A DNA stretch of 64,000 bases, taken from positions 682,001-746,000 of the forward strand of contig NW_026570266.1 of the NCBI RefSeq assembly GCF_019649055.1, read 5' to 3'. Shown piece after piece: positions 44,071 through 53,801 of the stretch (its first letter is position 1; each line of letters opens with the position of its first letter). The notes under the pieces are model-generated. The model saw only the letters and a list, made by a program, of their open reading frames with translations. It was not told the DNA's origin and ran no database searches. This DNA comes from Paramacrobiotus metropolitanus. Its lineage: Eukaryota > Tardigrada > Eutardigrada > Parachela > Macrobiotidae. The position numbers and the translations under genes are program-made.

Positions 44071-45658
44071 GCGTGGCAGCCTGAAAGCGGTTTCCGCTAC
44101 AATGCCTGAGCCTGCCACAGTCCCGATGCGCTGCTCCCATCACTGATTACGTCGAACGACCTTCAATGCCAAGATTGCAATTATTTTTCGATGCCGGGAA
44201 GGTGCGCAGTGCGCACGTTGCAAAGACGTGTTTATATCAGCTGTCTCGGTAAAAAGATCATCTGATGCAAATGTAAGCACAGAATCCAATTCTGGAGTCC
44301 AAAATGTATGGTTTATTCAAATGAAAGAGCAAGGTATAGAAAATGCTTAACTCAAGAGCACAAACACGCACTAATCATCCAGAGATCTATTAAATATTTT
44401 GTAATTCAACCGTTCGCTCAGGCGGCTTACAGTATAACAACTGGATTATTACGCACACGGCGGCTATTTCTGCGTTCAATTAAGTTCACCGTAATGCTGC
44501 AGCGCAACACACAGGTAGACGCTCGATGGGTTAAATGGCAACGCACTGTGCGCAGTACCATCTTCTCTGAAGGCTTGAGAAACTCGATAAAAACCGCAAA
44601 CTGATTTTGGAGTAATTAACTTTGAGCGATGGGTCTGCAGTCTGCTTACGGGCCAAACACTTTCCGACACCGCAAAGCAATGATGTCGCCCCATTTCCCT
44701 TTTGACCTTATCGTAGAAAAATCGACTACGAGATTATCTTCTGCAACAGACATCGCGCACATTCAGGTGCTTAACGATTTCATTTTGAAAAAACCATAAA
44801 GAATCAGCAAAGTACGGTGACGATATGGTAGCATCGTTTTATTTTCGATTGTAGTCAATAAAATATACAATAAATATTAAGAAAATAACACCGGCTTTGC
44901 CTATGCCTTATTTTGTGGTCTTCACTCGCTAACCTATAGGGATCAGACATCTGCTTGACATGATTTTGGTCTCTTTGAAGCGGTAACTGATGACTGGCTA
45001 AGCAAGTAATTTCTCAAAATTACACCAGGAGTTTTGACAAAAGTTCAATCAATTTCGCAACTTTTCTGCTTGCTCGATGGAAAAAATACGATCTGCAACA
45101 GTCTGGAATAAAAAGGAATTAAAAGGCCCATGACAATTCAGGGCTAGCTTTTCTTGGCATATGGGTTGCGCTAAAAGCCGACCCCTTTATTCAAAAATTA
45201 ACTAATAGGTGCCACCATCCTGTCAGTCAGCCGGAAATGGTTGTATTTCTCCGAGACCAACGCCCTCGGCTACCTTTATCGACTCGTCGGTACAATAAGT
45301 GACAAGCCGGTTTGCCGTTCATTACAGAGAAAAGAGATCCTGGAAGATGCTGACGGTAGCCGCAGTAATGGCTAGCTCAGTTAAGTCAGTTCTATGTCTT
45401 CCTGTGTCTCTCTTATTTAGCCGTGACAGCCAGCGGCTGCCTCGCGCTGGCAAAGGAAGCCAGCGCGAGTCCGATCAGTTACACTGTATGTGCTTGCAAA
45501 GGATCTCGATCTGGTTCAATAATAGTTGATTACGTGAACTGACTTCAATAATTATTAACTACAATACGGGAGAGGAGCACACGATATACGGTACTTACAA
45601 TCGTTTAAATAAACTGCATAAATAAACTGGGATACGGGCCTGATCACCGCTTTGCAGA
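44071..45658. other. Spacer with a relic of a third HTH-gene promoter
   Basis: 44480-44790 is the right edge of duplication unit 2. About 45205-45560 resembles the 5' region of HTH genes A1/A2: GACAGCCAGCGGCTGCCTCG near 45425 aligns with GGCAGCCAGCGGCTGTCTCG near 27600, preceded by a degenerate exon-1-like GGTGCCACCATCCT at 45210. No intact ORF remains. Confidence 0.55.
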
Positions 45659-45700
45659 ATGGATTGTAAATTGATTATAATGTTAGTGTTAATTTCTTGC

Positions 45701-45974
45701 ACACTGTTATAACAGAGGCAGCCATAAGTCGGCTGTCCGTGATGATCTCAGCGAGGAGGGCGGTCAGATGAAGATCCTGTCTGTTGAGGAAATTCCGAAA
45801 AATGGCGATGGAGCGGAATCGAACCGCTGGCTACCGAGTGAGATCCACGCACAACCACTGTGCCATCGCCGCTGTTGGCGAAGATCAAGATATTTGTGCT
45901 TGAGCTTGAGCCAACCAGGTAGGCGGCGGATGGGCAGCTGCTGTGTGTAAAGAGGATTCTCCTCTTACACTGTT
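45701..45974 (-). mobile_element. tRNA-derived SINE, copy 1, with 8-bp target duplication
   Basis: ACACTGTT flanks the insert at 45701-45708 and 45967-45974. On the minus strand a tRNA-like head (45870-45804) has matching acceptor-like ends (GGCGATGG and CCATCGCC) and a perfect RNA polymerase III B box, GGTTCGATTCC (45825-45815). A body ending in GGCTGCCTCTG-like sequence follows. A related copy is at 48853-49125. Confidence 0.82.
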
Positions 45975-46154
45975 CACGTATGTGTTGTTCAGTCAATCGT
46001 GCCAGGAACTGCATGATAAGTGCTGGAATTACATGGATGAAGAACTTGTGAGATTAATACGCTTAGTGTTGATGCCATCTGGACCCAATACAACATGGGC
46101 GATGACGGACGAAATCCCGAAAATATATCAGAACATGGGCAAAACGTACTGCCG

Positions 46155-46800
46155 GTTGGTTGCATTTTTGTTCAACGCAGGACTAAAAATCTACAACAAC
46201 CCGTATTTTACGGCAGATAATTGATTTTTTACGTACTCATGAATCGTGATGCTTTATCCAAACATCCATTACTGATTTTAAGCATGAAAAGCACATCTTC
46301 CACGTGGTATTTGTAAATTTTTTATAAGACTGTAAAAACATTTTATAAGAATATAAAACGTATAAACGTTTTGAATCTGTTTTCCACCTGGTGCGCGTAT
46401 AAATGATTTACATTTAAGCGTTTTTTTGCGAATGGTAATACATTTCGGCCAAGTTTAAAATTCCATTCTGCTATGAAAGCCGCAGCAGTTTATAGTGATA
46501 AAACTATTATTAGCAGCTGATTCGGCTACGGAATATTATAAAATTATGGAAAAGAGAATTTCGCTTTCGGGCATATCCTCGGAGTTATATACTGAAGTCA
46601 ACCCGTCACCCAGTCCTGTCAACGTTGAACCACAATGTCCGACTTTGGATCACAATCATCACACCATCAATTCCCGTCCTATGAGATGTGTTTATTAAAA
46701 ATATGCGTTAATTTTAATTTTTATGTGTCGGTTGATAATGGCACAAAGCCGATACTTCCGATATTTGCACAAAGCTTGTCGACTTCGAATTTAATTGCAG
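46155..46800. other. Intron-like spacer of copy J
   Basis: Lies between exon 1 and exon 2 relics, longer than intron 1 of intact copies. The ORF at 46495-46698 shows no family resemblance. Confidence 0.45.
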
Positions 46801-46975
46801 ACTAGCCAATAATACCGGCCATTGCCTGCGAAATTTGCTCAATCGTTGCCCAAGAGATTATCGCAATCGCAAAGGGAAGTATTCTGGATGGTATGACCCC
46901 GCGTGGCACATAGCGATGGCCAGAACCTGCGACACAGACAGCGGCCCGATGAAGTTGCTCCTCGCTGAGATGTGA

Positions 46976-48229
46976 CGCACGTATGACATGGACATCCATT
47001 CACCGCCACCGGTTATCGTGGAAAAATCTTTTTTGTTCCCAAGAAAAGCTGTTTTCATCTCTCATTATCTGCGACATCTATTGTTGTGCGCCGTGTTTTG
47101 TCCAGCTAGCAATATACTGGATAAACATGTTGTTGCTCGCTCGTGATTCTATCGTTCCACGTGTGGCGATGCGATTATTGAGGAGTATTATTCTTCCCGA
47201 TCAACTGGAATTTGCCACGGAAAAATCTTTGTGTCAGTCACAATGATAACTCGTTTGTAGAACCAGTGTGCACTGTAACTGTTGATTTACCTTAAACGTT
47301 GTGGTTGATTGTTGATTGCGTGCTGCGCGTTCTGTAATGGATCTCGTGCGCCACAACTTAACAACAGCAAAAAAATGTTCAGAAACGTAAAAAAAACACA
47401 CTGCAACAACAGCCAGTACTGCATTAATAACTATTGACACAATCCTATTGTACATCCGGTTGCCAGAAGGATGATACAATAATGCATTACAGTGGGTGGA
47501 CCGTAAAGTCACCAATCAGCGGTGTTTGTGTTCAGCGTAAAGTCACCAATCAGCGTGCCCAAGTCAAAATGTCGTACTCGTACTTGGGATGTTCACATAA
47601 AAGCTCTCTGCAGGTTCGAATGTGGTGTCACATTTTCCATTGGTTTAAACAGGTACTACATTTGACCTGAATATCTCTGCCAGTTCTAAGTTCTAACCGG
47701 AAGTTTAAATACTGCGTAGTAAGGAATTTTTATTCTTTGTTGTGTCAGTTGGAAAAGGGTACGCACAGAATCAGCGATTCAATGAACATTCATCTTATCA
47801 GACGCTGTACGTCTTACAACATACTACTGAAGCAGAAACAGCAAAAACAAAGGATATGCACTAAGCAAGCATATTGCAGAGCCTTGGCCAATAGCAGCAC
47901 CGAGTCTCTATCCGAGAAAACAGCGTCTATCTGCCCTGCTGTTTGCGTGCGGGAACAGTTAGCATGTGCAGTGTCATGAGTAGGGAATACTAGTGATCGT
48001 GTGCTGTAAATTCACTATGCTAGAGCAGTGATACTACATGCTGCATGCAGTATTTTTAACTCTGTGGTAGAACTGATCGATCGCAAAGGAGATGTAACTC
48101 AGAAATGATATAGGTATTTGAGTAGCACAATCGGCACTCCGCGTTCGCAGCACATTCAAATTGTACAAGAGATATCTATTTTTTGTTATCGTTCCAGGAA
48201 TCTCAGGCCGTTGCTTAAAATTATGCAAA
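46976..48229. other. Intergenic spacer
   Basis: No gene supported. The minus ORF at 47234-47515 has a hydrophobic stretch but no recognisable family. Contains the 20-bp direct repeat at 47502-47555. Confidence 0.45.
47502..47555 (+). repeat. 20-bp perfect direct repeat
   Basis: CGTAAAGTCACCAATCAGCG at 47502-47521 and again at 47536-47555, separated by 14 bp. Origin unknown. Confidence 0.85.
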
Positions 48230-48527
48230 ATGGTTTGTAGAAATTTTACAATATTCCTGTGGATTTCTTGGACACTGTGCTTCTGGCTTGCTGAGCGAAA
48301 CTTGCGAGAAACTGCTAGAACAATGCCGAGATCAGATGACGAAAGACAACCCGGCAATAGGACGGTTAGTGAAGATCGCACTTGAATCCAACTCAACATG
48401 GCGCGTCACGGATGAAATTTCTCGCCAATATCGGGATATTGCTAATGTGGTTTGCCGGTTAGTTTTTTCGGTCGTTCTATCCGTAATACACACCATTAGC
48501 AGTCAAAGTTACCGTTATTCAGACTGC

Positions 48528-48558
48528 TACCATAAAAGTTTCAGAAACTTTTATGGTA
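48528..48558. repeat. Perfect 14-bp stem hairpin
   Basis: TACCATAAAAGTTT (48528-48541) and its exact complement (48545-48558) around a 3-nt loop, in intron 1 of copy K. Confidence 0.8.
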
Positions 48559-48852
48559 CATCAGACCGGTTATACATCTCCGCTTGAGGGTAGTGACCCG
48601 GATACATGCACGAAAATTTTTATTTTGCACTCCCAAAAAACTTTTTTCTTGCTTTATGACACTTTGTAGCCAGATGATTTGTTTACGTAGCCGTGAAAAC
48701 CGTTAGCGCGCGCAATAACCGAGTTATCGCTGTAAAAAAATTCCAAAAAGCTTAGATGCATTCAGATGCTACAAAAGTAATTTAAAATGGACCGATCTTT
48801 TTAAAATTTTGCTTGTAAACGCACATATGCATGATGATTGTTTTTCACCAGT

Positions 48853-49125
48853 CAGAGGCTGCCATAAATACGGCTGTCCGTGGGTATCTCAGCGAAGGGA
48901 GGGCGGCCAGATGAAGTCCGAAAGAATTTCCTGTTGAGGAAATTCTGAAAAATGGCGACGGAGCGGAATCGAACCGCTGGCTACCGAGTGTGATCCACGT
49001 AGCTCAGCCACTGTGTCATCGCCGTTGTTGGCTGAGATCAAGATATTTGTACTTGAGCTTGAGACAACCAGGTAGGCGGCGGATGGGGCGGCCGTCCTGA
49101 GGGCAGCAGAGCCTTCTGCTCTGAC
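48853..49125 (-). mobile_element. tRNA-derived SINE, copy 2
   Basis: Shares the whole body with copy 1. Minus-strand B box GGTTCGATTCC at 48975-48965, tRNA-like head ending in CCGTCGCC, and a tail with GACAGCCGTATTTATGGCAG. The 5' end carries a hairpin-like AGAGCAGAAGGCTCT, whereas copy 1 has a different one there (AAGAGGATTCTCCTCTT). No clear target duplication seen. Confidence 0.72.
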
Positions 49126-49496
49126 CCACCGAACCGTGTTTGCACCGTTTTTACATTGTTCTAGTATTTGGTTTTCAAATTTCAAAACGAATTTCGAACA
49201 TTTTAAAATTTATTTCCAAATTTGAAAGAAATCGGTCTGTAATGAGACTTTTGGTACAACTCCATGCATTACAGCTTTTTGGAAATTTTTTCACGCATCT
49301 CTCCAGCCGGATGTCACACGAACATAGACAAATCACTTGGTTACAAGATGCCATAAAACAATTAAACATTACTATATCTTTCTTTCTGTTATATTTTTTA
49401 CAAAATAGCACTCATTATTTGTCACAAATTTTCTATAAAAGTGAAAGATTTGTACTGAATACACAGCTCAGCCGATTACAGAAATGGGCGGCCTAA

Positions 49497-49720
49497 TCAC
49501 GCAGAACATTTCGTCTAAGTTAGCCGATGCTGGTGCTGTTCCCATGACTGAGGCCGCGTTCCCGCGTTGGATGTCAATGCTGATCCGTTGGCGCAGAAAC
49601 TCCGTCGCCCGTACCTCGCCTGTTTCCTGTTGTATCATCTTCCCGACTTCGGTGACCAAACGAGAGGCGTCCGGTCCGAGTGGTCCGAGTGTTTCGACGC
49701 CAACTGCACGGAAAAATTCC
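49497..49720 (-). pseudogene. Retroelement C-terminal domain fragment (copy 4), abutting tRNA-Asn
   Basis: Minus-strand translation EFFRAVGVETLGPLG, TGEVRATEFLRQRISIDIQ and GNAASVMGT matches the tail of the copy at 41116-42351. The homology starts directly after the tRNA gene 3' end and ends in about 75 codons. Confidence 0.78.
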
Positions 49721-49736
49721 GCTCCTGGGTGGATTC

Positions 49737-49777
<41 letters not shown>

Positions 49778-49793
49778 GTTGCGCCACAAGAGC
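49721..49793 (-). tRNA. tRNA-Asn (anticodon GTT)
   Basis: 73 nt on the minus strand. Acceptor GCTCTTG pairs with CAGGAGC (one G-T), D stem GCGC/GCGC with an AACCGGTTA loop, anticodon stem TTCGG/CCGAA around CTGTTAA (anticodon GTT), T arm GGTGG TTCGAAT CCACC with a consensus B box. A T5 run 5-9 nt downstream (minus strand, 49716-49712) can serve as polymerase III terminator. All stems are intact, so this looks like a functional gene; a tRNA-derived SINE head is the alternative. Confidence 0.92.
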
Positions 49794-50917
49794 TATTCCA
49801 CTATAAAACAATTAAAAATTGTATTTGGGAGTGCGCCAAAGCAAATGTTTTGTCCATGCACCCTAGTTTGGTGCTACATATCCGGGTCACTTCTCTTAAA
49901 CGGAGCGTAGGCTGCGTAGCTAATGTGCAATATACTGAACGATCTGAACCTAACAATGATAACAAATAACGCATCAAAGTTGGTTCTGAATTCCGAAATT
50001 CCAGTTCTAAAATTCTTGGGCGCTCTATCTGTACTTCGGTTTTTCTCAATAACGGGGCACTTTTACTGCACATTTTGAACATCTGATAACCGGTCATGTC
50101 AATGTAGCGTTGTGCATGATGAACTGCCAATGCCAGGTGATTTTACACCAGATTCGGTTTTGCACTAAAATGACAAAATTCGGTTGCGCAGCCGATTGTT
50201 TGAACAAAAATAATAGCGAATTAAAAGCGCGGCTTAAGCGGAGCGGAAGTGACCGGCCGTTTAAAACGAATGAATTGTCATGAAGGAAAAATGAATACTC
50301 ATACTAAAGGTAACCGGTTGTTTGAAAAATCCCGAAGTACTTCGCTAATCATAACGAGCGCGTAATTTCATTACAGGCAGTTGGATGACAGTGCTTATTG
50401 CCTGAGAAACCTGTTAACTCGTTGCCCCGAATCATACAATTATCCGGGAACAAATTATCTAACATGGTATGACTATGAGCTGCGGATCGGCTTGGCCAGT
50501 GTCTGCGATACCGCAATAGGACCGGTCAGACTATACAGCGCGGTCCATCACTGTATCGTGCAAGATTCCAAGGCGTTTTACTCGTGCTGCTGGCCTACTT
50601 TCGAGCCTGCAAGTGAAGGCGAGAGAAACGACAGTGCAGCGGCCGAGCGGAAGAGATTTTGCCAGTAGGTCCTTGCGAATGCCCAAATGTTCAATAATGA
50701 CTTTTTCACGGGAGTATGGAAACACTTACGCGTTTGTGTAGTGTCCCGTTTATACATATTTAAATTTTGATTAATTTTCTTTAGAATTCTTCAGGTAACT
50801 GACCGTCGCATGAGAGCCAAAGCCCAAGAAATGGCCGAAAAATGTGGGCAAGACGCTATCGACACAATCAAGGAAGGGTACAAGCAGTTGTATGCCGCCC
50901 ATTGCTTTGTAATGTAA

Positions 50918-51402
50918 CTAATTGCCCCATGCATCGGGACAGACACTGACCTTACTTTTTTTTCCTTTAACCGTTGAAAAACGCTAGTGATGGTGTTGGA
51001 TGTTTCGATAGTGCCACATAACCTAAATTTTTAGCAGCAGCGTTTGGTTATTACTGTGATAATTATGAATCGAAATAAAGGTACAATAAATTAAAGAAAT
51101 TCCATACAGATAAATAAGTGCTAAAATTCCTAAAATATGTAGAAGCACCCAGAAAAGATGAAGATGCACAAACAATTAGCAAAAATCTATGCACTATGCC
51201 TCATTAACATATATTACAGAAACATTCAGATGAGAGTTTTTTAAGCTTTTTTTGAAAAAATGTTGTTTGTTTTATTGCAAAGTAGCAGGTGACCCTTTAA
51301 GAACTAGGATCGTCATCTAGCGTGGGAATTTAAACCTGGCTATCATAACAAGTTCTAGACAGTAGCAGCCCTACATCAATGGCAGGTGAAGATTAGTGAA
51401 AG
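50918..51402. other. Intergenic spacer
   Basis: 3' flank of copy K with AATAAA near 51074. Nothing else recognised. Confidence 0.45.
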
Positions 51403-52120
51403 TTAACCAGCAGTTTTAACATATTTCAACGCACTGCGAAAAACAGACAGTGATGGGATGCTAAGGATATCCTTTCCGCTTGGGTTCAGTTGGCTCATGA
51501 TATTGTTCAGCCTCCAGGTCATCGTGGACTTCCCCGTCCTTGTGGCCCCTTCCGCTTCGATGAAGGTCCGGTTTCCGCTTCGAAGGCTGTACGGATTGGC
51601 TTGCTGCTTTACGACGATCATTTCGCTGAGGTAACGGGGCACTTGGAACTTGTTCTGGTGCAGAATTTTGTATACGAGTAGTCAAGTCATTTGCTGGTGT
51701 TTCCATTGCTCGAACAGTGGTGCAATCTCGTATTGCTCCATCAGGTTGGTGGCAGATACTGCGACATAGTTGGCGATAGCTCGAATAGCTTTACTTTGCG
51801 CAACAGCCAGCGGCTCCAGCGCGGACACTGGCGCTACGGTCCAGGTGAGACTGGACGAATGTGGGATAAAGTCCAACGCGTTGGGGCACCTTTACAGAGT
51901 ACACTGTTCATGAGGGCGACTCCATGGTAAGCACTTTTTTGACCTTTTTAATTTGACCAGTCCACTTTAAATTCTCATCAGTTATCACCCCCCAAGTGTT
52001 TGCCTGACTTTCTGATTCAAGTTTATGCCCATTCAAATCAGCTGGCACAATACTCTTATCACGACTGTACGCAGAAGTGACCATTAGCAGTTTCGACTTC
52101 TTTTCGTTGACATATTGCAA
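51403..52120 (-). pseudogene. Degenerate LINE reverse transcriptase fragment
   Basis: Minus strand, three pieces in different frames. KKSKLLMVTS and WGVITDENLKWTGQI correspond to the RT palm/thumb (KYLGV-x-ID-x-LKW type). A middle piece has AQSKAIRAIANYV, and a C-terminal piece has an R-rich stretch and SLSVFRSALKYVK. It differs from the LINE at 602-4010 and from the 41 kb element. Frameshifts throughout; inactive. Confidence 0.7.
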
Positions 52121-52199
52121 TATTGTTATTGTAGTTGATACTGTAATAATAATGCGGCGATCATTTTGTACAGTCAGACGTGTCTATGGTTAATTGCAG

Positions 52200-53801
52200 G
52201 GAGTTCAATAATACCGGTCACTCTGTATGCGGGATTTGTTTAACCGCTGCCCAGAGTTTTATAACAATCGCGGAACAGCATATAGTGCAGGATGATATGC
52301 GTCCGAATGACAGATCGCCACAGTCCGAGCCTGCGATACAACCGTCGGAGTCGTCAATTTATTTCTCAAAATGTTCAAGGCGAGCTTCGCTCAACAAATA
52401 GACAAAATGGGCGCACAGAATTTAGCTGTCCGCTCCGAGTGCGCGGGAGCACAGAATTTGGCTTTGCGCCCGAATGTCCGGGCGCAGAAGTATCGAAATT
52501 TTAATGTTTTTTTTCGGTAGTTGATTGTTTTTACTTATTTTTTTTACTCGCCGTTTTATTTTTTTTTACTCGCCTTCTGGTATCTTGTTATAGGCTTATT
52601 AGCTTGTTACAGCCTGTTAAAACTGCATTTTTATTTATTTTTCTTGTTGTGACTCAAGTTACAAGTTCTGTTAATAAGATAGCTGTACAAAGGTCTGTCG
52701 TTCAAGAAAATCTGGTATATTACTTCATCAAACAAGACAGTGTATTTAACTATACGAAAGGAAAACTGAGAGGTTAAATACATAATTAAAAAAAGAAGCC
52801 AAATAAAATATAAAAACCTTCGGAAAGACATCAAATGTGGAAAATTCTGTCCGCAGAATTTGGTTATTATTGGCCAGACGTAGCTGACCATCCGCTTGTA
52901 CACCGGCCCACTGCAGGGCCGCTAACCGGATCCTCTGGCCGCTTATAAAAGCAACCAACCCGGATCACAGCCTTCAGTGCTTCGCAGCAAACGCAGAAAT
53001 CGTTTCCCCGCCCGCCCACCGCAGGATTCACCGGAAGGATCGCCAGCCATTCTGGACTTTCTTTCAGAGTTGTTTAGATTGCTTGTTGTAGAACTGGTGT
53101 TCTTGTTACTGTTGTACAGTAGAACTGATTTCTTTACGGAGGATTACCTGCCTGTGTGCAGGCGTTTTGTGTTAGGTGTTTCCTTGTACCGGTAGACCAA
53201 TCGTCTGCCAGGGATTTTTATGGAATTAAAATCCACCCACCATGCATCACGTGTTTGTTATTTGCCTCTCCTTGGCAGTAGTCGGCAATAATCGCCGATA
53301 TTTTAGCGCCCGGAAATTCGGGGCGCAAAGCCCAAATTCTCTGCGCTCTGTTTGTCGGGGCGCACAGCAGTCACCAATTTTTAATCATCATTTAAGCCAC
53401 TAGCACTAAATTCCGCCCCAAAATGTAATGATGCTTACCTTAGTGCTAGATGTTTTTACTGAGTTATACAAATGAACGCGAAATCACGCAGTACGTTATT
53501 AAGTGCTGTTTAAAAGTAAAGTATTTGCCGGTATGAAACCACAGACATCTCGGAACTGTCGCCTTGTTTTGATATTTTGAAAAAGCTCTTTAGTTATGCT
53601 CACCAAATTTCCCTGTTAACGTGTTTGTGGATATTTAATAATTTTTCATTGTCAAAATATTGTAGGACTTTCAAAAAGTCAAAGAACGCATGAACCATGT
53701 ACCGGGCGCGTTAAAGGCTGGAAAATGTGGAAAAGATGTCGTGCATAGCGTTAATGAACCATATGTACACCCAATTATATGCCGCCCACTGCCGAAAATG
53801 A
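52200..53801 (+). pseudogene. Secreted cysteine-rich family, copy L (exons 2 and 3 relics)
   Basis: Exon 2 relic 52200-52295 after an ATTGCAG acceptor: EFNNTGH, frameshift, then CMRDLFNRCPEFYNNRG and a TGA at 52293-52295. Exon 3 relic 53666-53801 after a TTGTAG acceptor: FQKVKERMNHVPGALKAGKC and GKDVV, frameshift, then YTQLYAAHC and TGA. No exon 1; the region upstream holds an RT fragment. A TIR element of ~980 bp sits between the two exons. Confidence 0.75.
52396..53380. mobile_element. Non-autonomous DNA element with long GC-rich inverted termini
   Basis: The left end (about 52405-52490: GGGCGCACAGAATTT, then CAGAATTTGGCTTTGCGCCC) is mirrored at the right end (about 53306-53375: GGGCGCAAAGCCCAAATTCT, ending GGGGCGCACAG). 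No transposase ORF inside. A TATAAAAG at 52944-52951 is internal. Confidence 0.72.

Larger units (their letters stand above)
34770..44790. repeat. Segmental duplication, unit 2
   Basis: Direct, collinear copy of unit 1 (22800-31580) in the same orientation. It carries the exon-1 relic of the secreted family, HTH genes A2 and B2, and their flanks. It is longer because of an inverted duplication at 36935-37826 and a retroelement insertion at about 40850-42540. Confidence 0.85.
45659..46975 (+). pseudogene. Secreted cysteine-rich family, copy J (SINE in signal peptide, truncated exon 2)
   Basis: Exon 1 starts at ATG 45659 (MDCKLIIMLVLISC) and is interrupted after 45708 by a 266-bp insertion. 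It resumes in frame at 45975 and ends at a GTTGGT donor after 46154. The two pieces sum to 230 bp, exactly the family exon-1 length. Motifs: CQELHDKC, TTWAMTDEI, TYC. The exon 2 candidate begins at 46801 (NNTGHCLRNLLNRCP, GWYD, RTCDTDSGP) and hits TGA at 46973-46975 where the family continues to HC. No exon 3 found. Confidence 0.82.
48230..50917 (+). pseudogene. Secreted cysteine-rich family, copy K (frame break in signal peptide)
   Basis: Exon 1 48230-48457, exon 2 50377-50664, exon 3 50785-50917, all with GT-AG sites and phase-2 introns. Exon 1 starts MVCRNFTIFLWISWTLCF, then changes frame before LSETCEKLLEQC; it is 228 bp against 230, suggesting a 2-nt deletion. Exon 2 is clean: DSAYCLRNLLTRCPESYN, TWYDYEL, SVCDTAIGP, HHC, SCC, FCQ. 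Exon 3: MAEKCGQDAIDTI, AAHC, then FVM and stop TAA. Intron 1 is 1.9 kb and contains the second SINE, a retroelement fragment and tRNA-Asn. If the frame break is a sequence error, this is a functional gene. Confidence 0.75.

Noticed and set aside
45804-45870. Candidate tRNA gene
   Set aside because: B box and acceptor pairing are good, but no convincing anticodon stem-loop could be drawn, and the segment is part of a repeated element with a target duplication.
45748-46014. Minus-strand ORF across the SINE and a related one at 48889-49185
   Set aside because: Both are translations of the tRNA-derived SINE; similarity between them reflects the repeat, not a protein family.
47234-47515. Minus ORF with a hydrophobic segment (93 codons)
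   Set aside because: No splice context, no homologous copy and no ATG-linked promoter; overlaps a 20-bp direct repeat region.
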